In this document: positions 48,562-59,277 of the stretch, in pieces | How positions within the stretch are numbered: the stretch's first letter is position 1 | Layout of the letters: every line of letters begins with the position of its first letter | Assembly (NCBI GenBank): GCA_918026815.1 | Contig: CAKJVC010000069.1 | Coordinates: 402,927-466,926 of the forward strand | DNA length: 64,000 bases | Source: Chalara sp. BL73 | Taxonomy: Eukaryota > Ascomycota > Leotiomycetes > Helotiales | Direction: 5' to 3' | Position numbers and translations under genes: made by a program | The notes under the pieces: model-generated | The model's input: the letters and a program-made list of their open reading frames with translations, nothing else | The model's database searches: none | Told to the model about the DNA's origin: nothing

Positions 48562-49314
48562 ATGGAGAACGTCACTCTCCAGCTCACTGTCAGATCCAAT
48601 AAAGCTCTCGTGGGGTCTGGCGATAACTTAATTAAAGCTGGCGCCGAAGAAAATACAGGAGAAGCCCCTGATCTAGACTTAGACTCTGATTCTGGCTCCA
48701 ATTTCAGCCGACTATACGGGGATGTGGACTTGAATTACGAGATTTCTTCTAATGAAGAAGACAGAGAGTTCTTCGGACGAAGACCACTTCATAGAAAGAA
48801 GCTCGCACTGGCCCATGAAGAAGGCGGCACCTACTTTAGTGACGGTCATGCCATTCCTGATTATAAAAATTCTGAAGGTCAATCCAGCGAAAAAGAAAAT
48901 GGGTCTCCTGAAACTGAAGAATATAGCAGGAGTGCACACAGAGGCGCTAGAAATATCTTTTCCAGGCAGAATATTACCATCCAACCTTCCCCTTCGCCTT
49001 TGTCTCTTCCATCGCTAGCATTACCTATCTCACTTCCACTTTTATATCTGGCGCCGCCAACATTATCTGAGTTTCCATCTTTAACTTCAGGTCTTGGCGA
49101 GAAATTCGAGCACCCACAACCATTTCACACATATATTGACAACTATATTACAAATCCTCCTCTACCTATTATATTACCCGCAAGGGGAAAGGCTCAAGGA
49201 GAGACGGAGGCTAATGGAACCTTATGTCCTGTGAAAAGGGGTTTAATTGCGAGTTCAGAGAGATCAGTGTGGAAGCGTCTCAAGTCTGGAGAGAACTTGG
49301 AGACGGAGGCATAA
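48562..49314 (+). CDS. Hypothetical acidic, Ser-rich protein
   Basis: An uninterrupted frame of 250 residues, much longer than expected by chance in this AT-rich area. The first half is acidic (APDLDLDSDSGSNF, SSNEEDREFFGRR) with phosphorylation-like Ser/Glu stretches. Residues about 140-180 are Pro/Leu/Ser-rich (PSPSPLSLPSLALPISLP), and the C-terminus is basic (PVKRGLIASSERSVWKRLK). No domain, signal peptide or membrane anchor is recognised; it is probably disordered. No intron is needed. It may be a lineage-restricted gene or a chance ORF. Confidence 0.45.
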   Translation: MENVTLQLTVRSNKALVGSGDNLIKAGAEENTGEAPDLDLDSDSGSNFSRLYGDVDLNYEISSNEEDREFFGRRPLHRKKLALAHEEGGTYFSDGHAIPDYKNSEGQSSEKENGSPETEEYSRSAHRGARNIFSRQNITIQPSPSPLSLPSLALPISLPLLYLAPPTLSEFPSLTSGLGEKFEHPQPFHTYIDNYITNPPLPIILPARGKAQGETEANGTLCPVKRGLIASSERSVWKRLKSGENLETEA

Positions 49315-50415
49315 TTTGAGAAGTAATTGAATCTGCTGTAGCAATATAAATATTGGGACAGTGTCTCTTGGAATTGTTTGGATGGTGATGGTTAGAGATA
49401 TTTGTTGTCTCAACCTGTGGGATAAAATTGACAGAATATGCTGTGAGGCTTGAATGCTAGATTGAAAAATAAAGAATAGATTTAACATGGGAGATACAAT
49501 TGTCTAACGGTTCCTTCCTTCTTCTATATACTCAATGGTGAAGCCAAACCCAACAATTTTGCCTGTATGTAATATGAGGTCCCCCTTCGCGAAGTTACAT
49601 CCAGGGAGGGCACCCAAGGGTTTGGGGTTTTCAAGGCCGAGTACTGGTAACTTGATTACCGCTTCTTGTTTCCATGAAAACACATTATGTATTTAGGGAG
49701 AGTGTTAGCTTCAAAGCCACGCGGCTTGGCATGTAAGCGAGATCCAAGAAAGGGGCAACGGGAAACTTTCACGCTTCAGCGACATTAGAGAAGCGGTTTT
49801 AAGGAATGTTCGGATTAATTTTGCAAACGCTGCAATACCTTGAACCTCAAGGAAGGAAGAAAATATCTCTCAGGCTCGCTAAAAGTAAATAATTACTTAT
49901 CAACGGATGTCAAATAAGTTGAGAAACCAAAGAACTGACCTGCGTGACTTGTGAAATGCTGAAAAATTTCGTATATTATTAATTTTCTGGTACTTAGTCG
50001 CTCTTTAGGCTTTATAGTTCATGACGTCATCTCATATAAGCAATCCTTTACACGAATAACCGTCGTGTGAGGCCTTCAAGCCTCTCATGATACGCATTGT
50101 TGCCGGGATGACACGTATATGGTGCGCCTTATTAGTCGCTTCTGGAAAGCCTTTTGCTGGCTGAATTGCTACCAGAAATATATGTAACTTGTTAATTAAA
50201 AGAGCCCTGTATACATTGGTAGGGGTATCACTTTTTGACATTACTAATAGAGTGGAAGGTATGTAAATGGGCTATGGAGGCCATGAATTAATTTATGTCC
50301 GCATCTTCAGAGACCGACTTCTAAGATGGTTTTGCAATTTTCGGCCCGACGAGGGAGATTCATGCGTAATACTTTTATTACAATGATATCTCTAAATTCG
50401 TAGTCTCTACAAACT
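49315..50415. other. Intergenic between convergent genes
   Basis: This is the 3' flank of the acidic ORF (+) and of GH105 (-). It is AT-rich and no gene is recognised. Confidence 0.45.
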
Positions 50416-51643
50416 TTAGTTACCCAGCCTCTCAATCTCAAGAGATGCAAGTACATATGCTGCAGACCCGAGCACACTATTGTAGGTGATAGGCTGCCCG
50501 ATGTAATACTGGAGTGATTGTTAGGTTCCACATACCACACCATTCGGAGGAAATATTGTCATTTGCCTAACTCACCTCATATGATGCAGTCGAGTTGAGA
50601 CTGCACACTGAGACAGTTCCATTATATCCTAAAGTGCCATTCTTATTCTGAACCACAAATGTATCCGTCAGGTATTTATATGCGCGTGTGGCAATACGCC
50701 TGGCTTTGGATGGGTCTGCAAGGTATCCCAATCTTGCTCCCTTTGCCAATGAATACGCAAACATAGCACTGCCGCTGGACTCCACATAGTTACCCTCACG
50801 ACCAGGCTGATCAAGGACCTGCCACCAACCGCCCGTCCGCATATCCACAACATCGATCAAGGCTTCTGAAAGACTGTGGAACATATCGAGTAGCCGACAT
50901 TTTTGCTCAAGTGCAGAGCGCGGCAGCACCTCCAAAGTGTCCACCAATGCCATGGCGAACCACCCCAAACTGCGACCCCAAACGTGGGGACTCGCACCAG
51001 TCACGGGATCTGCCCACACTGCTGTACGACTCTCGTCGTAGCCATGCACTAACAAGCCCGATGTTTCGTTGAAGCAGTGTTGCCAAATTAGGTCGAGCTG
51101 GAACTGCATATCATCTAATGCTGTCTGGTTTACGATGTGGTCTACCGATGGGCTGTAGAGAGTATAGAATGGTGCTAGCGAGTACATGCCATCCAGATAG
51201 CTCCACTGGGGATAAACATAATACCAGTAACCACTCTCAGCATTCCTTCTGTTCAAATCAATGCTCTGGCGCAGCGCATCCGCTGCAGCTCCAAAAGTGG
51301 CGTTTCCCGTTTCTTGCTCATAGAGAGAAAGTAAAGCATTACCATTGGACAACCGATCCATTGGGTACAATAGTGCGTCGTGGGTCGCATTCAATATGAA
51401 GGGGACCACGGATGCGGCACTTGTTCGAATATACTCACGTATCTCGTCGTTGTGCGGATACTGGGCAACTAGTGCCGTGAAAGCCTTTTGCGTGAAGCCA
51501 GCTTGAAGAAGTTCCGAAGATCCACCTTTACCTGTCATAATGGCTTGGTTGCGGGATATGATGCTAAGCGCCATCCAGGTCGAATAGTTTGTTGCAATTG
51601 CCAGGCCGGCGCAAAGGCCAGTGAGGAGAATATGTGGTCGCAT
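50416..51643 (-). CDS. Secreted GH105 family hydrolase (unsaturated rhamnogalacturonyl hydrolase-like)
   Basis: Exons, in transcript order: 51643-50576 and 50508-50416, giving 386 residues. The signal peptide is MRPHILLTGLCAGLAIA. The six-hairpin (alpha/alpha)6 barrel of GH105 shows in PMDRLSNGNALLSLYEQETGN, YPQWSYLDGMYSLAPFYTLYS and MQFQLDLIWQHCFNETSGLLVHGYDE. Further blocks are SPHVWGRSLGWFAMALVDTLEVLP, GGWWQVLDQPGREGNYVESSGSAMFAYSLAKGAR and the C-terminal YYIGQPITYNSVLGSAAYVLAS. GH105 enzymes remove unsaturated galacturonyl residues from pectin-lyase products by hydration of the double bond. Multiple N-glycosylation sequons fit secretion. The final intron, with GTGAGT, CCTAACAATC and CAG, joins in frame. 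Confidence 0.92.
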
Positions 51644-52477
51644 CTTGGTTGTTTTCTACAATCTAATACTAATAGAGAACGACAAAAATCGCATTGGAAA
51701 TAGAAAGCAAAAGAGAGCCTTCGGAAGAATTTAAGCAAGTCGGTAGATGTATCTCCACAAAATTACCTGGATAGGGGTTCGTAATAAGGTTTTGTAGAAC
51801 GGAAGATTCCGTGGACCAAGTATTATACGTTGTCCGTGACCGATGCAGTTATATTGTGAAGAATGGAGCTGCTATTTACAGTGCTTAATATTCAAATCAA
51901 AAGGAAGAATTCCTAAAAGAAGAATGTACCGCTTCTGAAAAATTGACTTTGGCCATCGTATGAGTGGACCAATCAGGTTTGACCGTAATGGAGCCACACA
52001 AGACATGACATAATCCATCTGACTCCTTGATGATTAAGTGTAGTCAATCACTTAAACCGAAACAGGAAGAATATCTCATCGCACGGAGTACGTCGGTACA
52101 AACTCAATAAATGGTTATTAAGATTATGAATACAATTGTTTTAGCGATGACGGCCCAGGCTGCCAATGGTGGCGGGCGGTGATATTGAGAAGCTGGAGAC
52201 GACAATTCTCATAATGGCTTCAGTCGAGTATCCTCATGAATGTGCAAAATGACGTTGGAAACGGTTTCCACTATTCATATCACGTTTTATCGGCGATAGT
52301 TTCATGTCCAGGAGTCCATTAGGAAACGAGCATCTGTTTGCGGGACCTGGCGAGTCACTCGTTGTGTGGTTTGGTGCTTCCGTAGCCTGGAAAATGCTGT
52401 GGCTAGAACTTTGTTGTGCGGTTTCGTCCAAGATATGTAACAGGTCTATTAAGATAATCTAGGCATATATTCCAGAT
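51644..52477. other. Intergenic
   Basis: This is the upstream region of GH105 (-) and the 3' flank of the HET-domain gene (-). No coding or repeat signal is seen. Confidence 0.45.
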
Positions 52478-54660
52478 TTACCTCCGTTTCATATAGATAT
52501 CAATTATATCTATAGGTTGGTTAGGATCACCATCAATAAATGTCCTTTCAACAATAACCTCAATAAGAGGAAATGGCTCGGCGTTCACGATCCATATATC
52601 CGTTGGCGCCGCCATCTCACGACCGAAAAGAGGATCGAAGTATTGTAGTGGGAGGAAGGGACTTGACACATCGTGCCAATTGACTCCATGATGGAAAGTA
52701 TTCCCTATTCCCCTACCACTTTCAACGCTCAAAGCGTAGAGTCCGATGTACAAAGGATCTGTAGGCATACATGGGCTTTTCCGCCGGTCTAGTGCGATAC
52801 CAAAACCTAATTCGGCATCAGGTTCTGCTAGATCACCCATCCGGTAAGTCGCAATTGTCCATGCTCCGCGATCGCCGGCTCTCCACTCAATGATTCCACC
52901 AAAAGAATCTCCTGTAAAACCCTGTCCAGCGCTAAATTCCTTACTAAATCGATAACTAGTGGTGATGTTTGTGCTTTTGTCAATATATTGGCGAATAATT
53001 ATATCACCTGCTGAAGCCTCATAGCGCGGTTGAGGTGCAATAAGCAATAGTCGCGGTTGTTGATGAAGGAGCATATGGGGCGACAACTCAGTGGAGATAA
53101 CTATCTCTTGGGTCCGTCCATAGTATTTACCACCAAACGTGATGGGAATTACTACCGGTATGTCATCGTACATCTGGTCGTAGCAAGATAATATTGCATA
53201 CGTCAGATAGCGTAGGCGAGCGATTCTGGGTTTCCATAGAGACTGAGCCGCAAAGTAATTACCTGGAACACACGGTAATCCCAGTTGTATTACCTTTCCA
53301 AATAAACTTGGCGGGGTAGCATGAAAGTCTGCTTCTCTAAAGAACGCATGGGCAGAGCCTACAGGATCTCACAATTAGTATTAATGTCTTCCTCAAAGTG
53401 TAACGCTCTAGGAGTTGCGTGCTCTGAAGGCTTTTCCAGAGTTCCAGCGTCGCTTTTGAGCAGGCAACTAGAATTTATTTGAAGAGGAGCACATTGGCCT
53501 CTGGGTTCCTGAACACTTACCCCAGGGTCGCATATGACCCGAGAACTCAAAGTCTTTTGGAGATCTGGCAAGAAGTCCCAGTAGTGGTTTCTCAGCAGAA
53601 TCCTGATTCCAAGACAACGAGACCTTCTCTGCTATATGCTCATTGTACTTGATAGCGTTAGAGAATCTTGTCACCACAGTCCCCCACGCAAATAGCGTAT
53701 GGTCCTCCAGATTTGACTTCAGAATCTCCTCTTGTAGCCGTGTAAACGCCTTTGTACCTTCTCCGTATATCAATGACATATTGATATCAAAGATTCCTAA
53801 CAGGCAGTATGCCATATCTTCAACTCGAGAAGTGTTCCGATGTGATGCCCAAGACATTCTTTTCGCTACACTAGCCAATTCCAGGCTTCCACCATTGAGA
53901 AACTTTGGATCAATACCCGTGATATCGGCTAATGTTGCAGACATCGCCTTTTTTGTCCCAAGGAGTTGCCAGTTTTTGGTGTAGAATTTCATATGTTGGG
54001 GGGCAATGAGCTCTTGCAACGTCCACCCACGGGTGAACCATCGAGACTTCTTCAAGCCAAGTTCCAGCTCTGTCGGAACCTCATACAGCCTAGGGATATC
54101 TGATAGATAGACGTAGCAGACAGCGGCATATTTGTAATATTGAAACATTGAATTGATTGTTTCTGATAGTTCGGCGCTACTAGTCTTGTCAATGCAACAG
54201 CTGTCACACAATGTCTGTTAGAAATCCCTTGTTGATATAGATGGACTGCTAGGCTGCGATGTTGTAATGTTGCCATAAAAGAATGAAAAATTTTTCCCTC
54301 AAAGATGGAAATTAAGACCTCAGGCCGGCCATACCTGCTTGATATCATCGAGCTTCACGCTAAATGATCTTGAACTGATGAGTAGCTTAAACAATATGAA
54401 AGTTAACTAACCAGATTCTGTAGAAATTTAACCTACGTGTCAACCCATATCCAGTCATACCCATCGTGTTTTGCTTGCTCGCAGCAGTATTTTATCTTTT
54501 GAAAACCGTGCATGGATTCTAGCTCCGACAATGGTGACTGCCACATCTGCAGAGTAATTTCTTCATTGCCCCAAGTATGCGACAAGATGGCATAAGGTGG
54601 CACATCGCTATCCGACATGAATTCTTCAAATCGCCTACCGTGGGCATTGAGGAGTCTCAT
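52478..54660 (-). CDS. HET-domain (heterokaryon incompatibility-type) protein
   Basis: Exons, in transcript order: 54660-54437, 54200-53521 and 53358-52478, giving 594 residues. The HET domain occupies the N-terminal 160 residues: MRLLNAHGRRFEEF, YAILSHTWGNEEIT, GYDWIWVDTCCIDKTSSAELSEAIN-like (the gene reads SETIN) and SRWFTRGWTLQELIAP. DTCCIDK is rebuilt exactly across intron 1. Typical HET-associated blocks follow: SVAKRMSWASHRNTSRVEDMAYCLLGIFDINMSLIYGEG and LGLLARSPKDF. The C-terminal region KVIQLGLPCVP...LTYAILSCYDQ resembles the beta-rich tail of this family. HET domains are distantly TIR-like and trigger cell death on non-self fusion. Both introns are long for this window (236 and 162 nt). 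No NACHT or repeat domain follows. Confidence 0.88.
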
Positions 54661-55173
54661 ACTGGCAGCTACTTGAGAGTAGGACCTCTCAAGCTCTTTG
54701 CATCAGGATACGGTAGGAGGAAAGAAATTGTCCACTTCTGCAGCAGGGCAGTGAGGCGCTGATGCGGATACGAGAAGCTTTGCTCGGCAGCGGTAGATGG
54801 TAAACCATTAAATGCACTATATCTCAAATTGACCGTAGATATACCTCTATCCATGACGGAATAATTCAAGAAGTTGGACTGTGGGTCCACATAATGTTGG
54901 AATAATCTCACGTGACATAGGCATTCTTTGTCAACCTCTTGGCGAATCCACTCACAATGAACGACATTTGCTTCTGGGAATCGAAGTAGATATATGTTTC
55001 GCAAGGATTTCATCGCACATCTAGATGTAAAGCCCCTTTATTACAGTGCATAAGGTGCTCAAAATCTATGCTCCTCTCATACTTAAAGTCACATTCACCA
55101 AGCCCATTTTGATCTACAACCAATCAGCTAAACGAGACGCTTCGCTACCATATCTACCGTTATATGTGACACT
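54661..55173. other. Shared divergent promoter of HET and NUP genes
   Basis: 513 nt separate the two ATGs, which point away from each other, so the pair may be co-regulated. An open frame on the minus strand (54669-55013) ends just upstream of the HET start. It lacks motifs and is out of frame with HET. Confidence 0.5.
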
Positions 55174-56880
55174 ATGAACCGACAGACTCTGGTATACGGA
55201 CTTGTAGGGGCTAGTTTCGCCTCGACAATTGCCTGGCTCCTACGAGGAAGGAAGACCATAACCGCAAGTTCTAAATCACAGGCTACCTCGAAAGATGGAA
55301 AGGTATCCCCGAAAGTCTTCATCATAGCCCATGTAAGCTTTGTTCAACCCTGTAATTGCATGTCGTAGGATTGCCGCACAAGCCCGGTATTTGGCTTTAT
55401 GACCGCAATCCGCCTTCAGACAAGTAAAGGCCGATGCTTGGATATTTATTGTTACTCCAATTCTCAGTCTCGCATGGAAAACATGACCTTGTGATCCACC
55501 TCTTAATGCATCTTAAAACCCCTAAAGGACGAAAGCTAATGTTGTATGTAGTTTGCAGATGAAGAGGAGATCTGGCATGGTCGCGAAGGGCTGGATTTAA
55601 AGGCAAGAAAGATTCGAGTTCCCGGATTGGCAGGTCAACATCCCGAGATTTTCTGCAGCGCCGACGGTCAAGTATGTCTCGTCAATACTACAATGGGCTG
55701 TAAGTTAGCTTCCCTGGAATATTTAGTGGGCTGAGCTGATCGAGGAATAGTGATAAATGCGGCCTTGTCGATCTCTGCTCTCTTGTCTAGCCCTCAATTT
55801 GATCTTACCAAGACCTACTTCCTCATAGCTGGCGTTGCTGGCATTAATCCCAAAACCAGTACCTTGGGATCTGTGACACTTGCTAGATATGTAGTGCAGG
55901 TTGATCTTCAGTATGAGCTTGATGCTCGAGAGGTAAGTGAAATCCTTATTTGCGCCAACGCGACTGCTCCGTGACTACTACGCTATGCTGAACTCATTCA
56001 TTGAAGATAAACGCTCACATTTATACAGATACCATCAGACTGGGAAACAGGCTACTTTCCACAGGGAGCTGAGCGCCCAACTGAGGCGCCAACACTATGC
56101 TATGGCACCGAAGTCTTCGAGGTGAACCAGAACTTACGTGATATCGCTGCCGAGTTAGCAAAGAAAGCAGCACTCAAGAAGTCGGATTCAGTGACAAAAT
56201 ATTGTACCCGTTTCCAAAACCCGGCTGCATCCACACAACCTGCGATATTGACGGTCGACGTCACAGCGAGCAACGTCTTCTTCCACGGTCCTCTCTTGTC
56301 AAAGTCTGTGGAGAATACGGTTTCTCTCTTGACTAATGGCCGTGCGGATTATGGATTAACAGCTCAAGAAGAGTAGGCACTTTGCCCCCCTTCTCTTTCA
56401 TGAATACAAGTTGACTTGGTTCCTAAACAGCTCAGCGACTCTAGCAACCTTGCTCCGCGGTCATCTCCAAGGCAAAATCGACTTCTCGCGCATCATCGTT
56501 CTGAGAGCCGCTTCTAACTTCGACCAACCTCCTGATAATCAACCAATTCAAGGTATATCTTCGCCACGTTCCATTATTTTCCAGTTCTGTATAGCTATTA
56601 ACATGAACTTAGTACCCATTCACTCCGGACACGGGGGGTTTGAGCTATCAAAAGAGAACATCTGGCTGGCCGGGCGAGAGATCGTAAATGGCATTATTAG
56701 TGAGTGGGGCAAGAAGTTTGAGGTATGTCATCTCCTGTATATATTTTTTTGGCCATGGTGGGCTGACGGCGATAGGCCGGCATCAGAGCGGAGAATTATA
56801 TCGGAGATATTTATGGTTCTTTAGGCGGGAACCCGGACTTCACCAAAAGTCGGTTCCTGACTGTTGATGAGAAGTCTTGA
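55174..56880 (+). CDS. Purine nucleoside permease (NUP) family protein
   Basis: Exons: 55174-55332, 55552-55699, 55751-55932, 56029-56372, 56431-56552, 56613-56722 and 56776-56880, giving 389 residues. An N-terminal hydrophobic anchor (TLVYGLVGASFASTIAWLL) is followed by a lumenal or extracellular domain. Family blocks are PKVFIIAHFADEEEIW, LDLKARKIRVPGLAGQHPEIFC, TKTYFLIAGVAGINPKTSTLGSV and ARYVVQVDLQYELDARE. Later blocks are LLTNGRADYGLTAQED and ENIWLAGREIVNGIISEW. Candida NUP supports purine nucleoside transport. The family is structurally related to nucleoside phosphorylases, so an enzymatic or nucleoside-sensing role is also possible. It is head-to-head with the HET-domain gene. All seven exon phases agree. 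Confidence 0.9.
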
Positions 56881-57088
56881 GGCTTAGGATCAATATTCAT
56901 GGCTAGCGAGCCGAAACAAGGCTTCATATATCCCTAAAGTCTAGATTTCTATTCTAGTCTACTGTGTATATCTATCTACGAATTGGAGCCTTCTAACCTA
57001 CTTTCTAACCTAATACAGAAAAAAAAGACGAGTCTAACTCTAAATCTAACACTGATCCAAAAAAAAAAAAAATTCAAATAAAAAATGT

Positions 57089-58429
57089 CTATAAGCCTTC
57101 TAACTCCTCGCAGACCTGCGCAAATGTTGGCCGTTCCGCAACAACTGGGTTCGAGCACCGGTAGTGTAGCTCATTCAGCCCCTCAATAATATAAGCTTCC
57201 TTCTCACTGACCAAATCCTCCTCTCCAACTATCCTCTCTACCAGACCTAGAAGATCTTCAACAAGATGGGCAAAAGCGAAAACCTCCATTCTTTCTAGTC
57301 TACTCGCATACTCAAAGTTCCTGCCATAAATAGTGGCTGCGCCAAAGTCTCCTAATATTGCATGGCCAGATTTGTTGATAAGTATGTTATGGGCGTATAT
57401 GTCCCCATGCGCAATGCCATTAGCATGAATATGTTTTGCTGCAGATGCGATTCCTGTGAGGATGCCCTTTACTTGTGAAAGGGTGAAGACAGTTTCAGGC
57501 ATGAACGCATCTCGAGTACATGAATCTAGCGTAGGTGGAAGACCAAGGTTGGTGTATTGTGGCGGTACAAGTTCAAGAACTAGACCCTTCTTCTCTGGAT
57601 GGTTGATTATCTTTCCTAGGGAATCAATCAGATTTGGGTGCTGTCCTGCAGCAATGCAGGCATTCATCTCATCCAAAGGCGAGCCGTCAGAGGTCACCTC
57701 GCCCTTGAAGAGCTTGATCGCCACTTCCTTCTCCTTCTCTTGATCACTAATTGACCAAGCCCCTTTTGAGATGATGCCGGAAGCGCCTTCACCGAGGAGA
57801 TGCTGAACCGAAAGAGAACTCCAAGGTATATCCTCCAAGGTTGGGTTATCCACAGAAGAAGGAGTGCATGGGTTTCCAGCAAAGGAAAGAAATGACAGCT
57901 CTGGAAATTTAAAAAGCCATGAGGGAAGGGAGAAGAGATTATTTGATGACAAGCGAAGAAGACCCAGTTTCCTACAGTGAGCCATGGAGTCTGGAAGAGT
58001 AGATAACCTGTTGCCAGCTAACATACACTTTTGTAATCCGTGACACTGTCCGATCGTCCCAGGTAACTCCGTGATTTGGTTGTTTGTCAGGATTAACCAC
58101 CTCAACTTCCTGGGCAAAGCATTGGGAGGGATGGTAGTCATCCCGTTGTTTTTGAAGGCTATCATTTCCAATGAACGACATTGTGCCAGCTCAGCCGGGA
58201 ATGTCGTAAAGTTACAGTCCGAGAAGAATGCGATCTTTAGTTTGTGAAGACGAGAGATATCTTTTGGAAGGCTGGAAAGCGGGTTGTTGGAGAGGTCTAG
58301 TATTTCTAAGGTGGAGAAGAGGTCGAGGACCTCCTTGGGAAATGAGGTGAGGTTGGCGGAGAGTTTTAGCTTTTTGGTGCCTTTGTACTTTCCAGACTTC
58401 AGGCCCTCAAGGGTCTGAGTAGTAATCAT
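57089..58429 (-). CDS. LRR-protein kinase of bacterial-like architecture, intronless
   Basis: One exon, 446 residues. Leucine-rich repeats fill about residues 20-185 (LTSFPKEVLDLFSTLEILDLSNN, LRWLILTNNQITELP, LQKCMLAGNRLSTLP). A protein kinase domain follows directly: Gly-loop GEGASG (213-218), VAIK Lys 239, catalytic loop HGDIYAHNIL (341-350; HGD replaces HRD) and DFGAA (361-365). The C-lobe is short. The Gly-loop sequence, LDSCTRDAF and HGDxYAHNIL match what I remember of LRR-kinases annotated in Proteobacteria and cyanobacteria. This architecture and the lack of introns suggest ancient transfer from bacteria. It may phosphorylate Ser/Thr; the ligand is unknown. No signal peptide or membrane anchor is seen, so it is cytosolic. 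Confidence 0.88.
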   Translation of the reverse strand: MITTQTLEGLKSGKYKGTKKLKLSANLTSFPKEVLDLFSTLEILDLSNNPLSSLPKDISRLHKLKIAFFSDCNFTTFPAELAQCRSLEMIAFKNNGMTTIPPNALPRKLRWLILTNNQITELPGTIGQCHGLQKCMLAGNRLSTLPDSMAHCRKLGLLRLSSNNLFSLPSWLFKFPELSFLSFAGNPCTPSSVDNPTLEDIPWSSLSVQHLLGEGASGIISKGAWSISDQEKEKEVAIKLFKGEVTSDGSPLDEMNACIAAGQHPNLIDSLGKIINHPEKKGLVLELVPPQYTNLGLPPTLDSCTRDAFMPETVFTLSQVKGILTGIASAAKHIHANGIAHGDIYAHNILINKSGHAILGDFGAATIYGRNFEYASRLERMEVFAFAHLVEDLLGLVERIVGEEDLVSEKEAYIIEGLNELHYRCSNPVVAERPTFAQVCEELEGL

Positions 58430-59277
58430 TATGGGGAAGCTCTAGAATGTTCTTTCAAGACTCAATTGAGATGCTCTGGCTGAGGGAAGGCTGTAGATTT
58501 CGATAGTCAGGGGTAGTCCAACGCAAGCTGGTTTGTTGTCCTCTAAAGCCTTCAAATACAACAATTGATGTGAGAACCTAGACTTTCTCAGGCGCAGATA
58601 TCCAAATATGGTGAAACCCGGTGTAAAGTTAACATATCAAAATAAATAGCACAAAACAGAATGGGAATTGTCCGGAATCTGCGCGAAAATAGATATCTTG
58701 TCTTTGGGGGAAAAACGTTGTTCCGGCACGAATTTAGTCATGTGACTATAAACCTCAATCAGGCCATTTAAATCTACTAACAGGAGGCGAGAGAGTAAGT
58801 CGACCTGACAAAAACAATAGGAAAGCCTTCTTGCATTAAATGTAAAAGGCAATACGCTTCTTAAACATGCATACTGTAAAAGTTGGTTTGCTTCTTTTCA
58901 TCCTGGGATTTGAGGTTAGGCGAGAAGATTGAAGATAACCGCCAATTAGAAGATATATAAGCAATAGCAGAGTAGATATTTGGTAGGTCTTCGGTACTGG
59001 AGCGAGATATAATATGAAGCGAATATACCTATACTATATCGCTTATGAAGTTCATTTTTGCTTGCTTCCATTTGAGCTAAGGACTCGAGCTCACTATTCC
59101 TGATACTAAGTGAGGGGTGAGTCCCGGCCACCGTAAAGGTCTTGGCATTTAGTTCAGTGTCGCGTTGACCACCAGCAAACAGCTCTAAAACCTCAAGGGA
59201 AAAAGCCTCTAGTTAATTTTTTTACGATACCATCTAGAGCTCTCGACGCACCAATTGAGTCGCGTAAGGATCTCAAT
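58430..59277. other. Intergenic, divergent upstream regions
   Basis: This lies between the LRR-kinase (-) and Arp4 (+). No gene or repeat is recognised. Confidence 0.5.

Noticed and set aside
53359..53571. Short frame across HET intron 2 as a separate gene
   Set aside because: The segment is bounded by GTAAGT and a CTGTAG acceptor with an ACTAAT branch, and splicing it out joins the HET frame exactly.
54669..55013. 114-codon frame just upstream of the HET gene as an N-terminal extension
   Set aside because: It is out of frame with the HET start, has no splice path that preserves the conserved MRLLN start, and sits in the divergent promoter.
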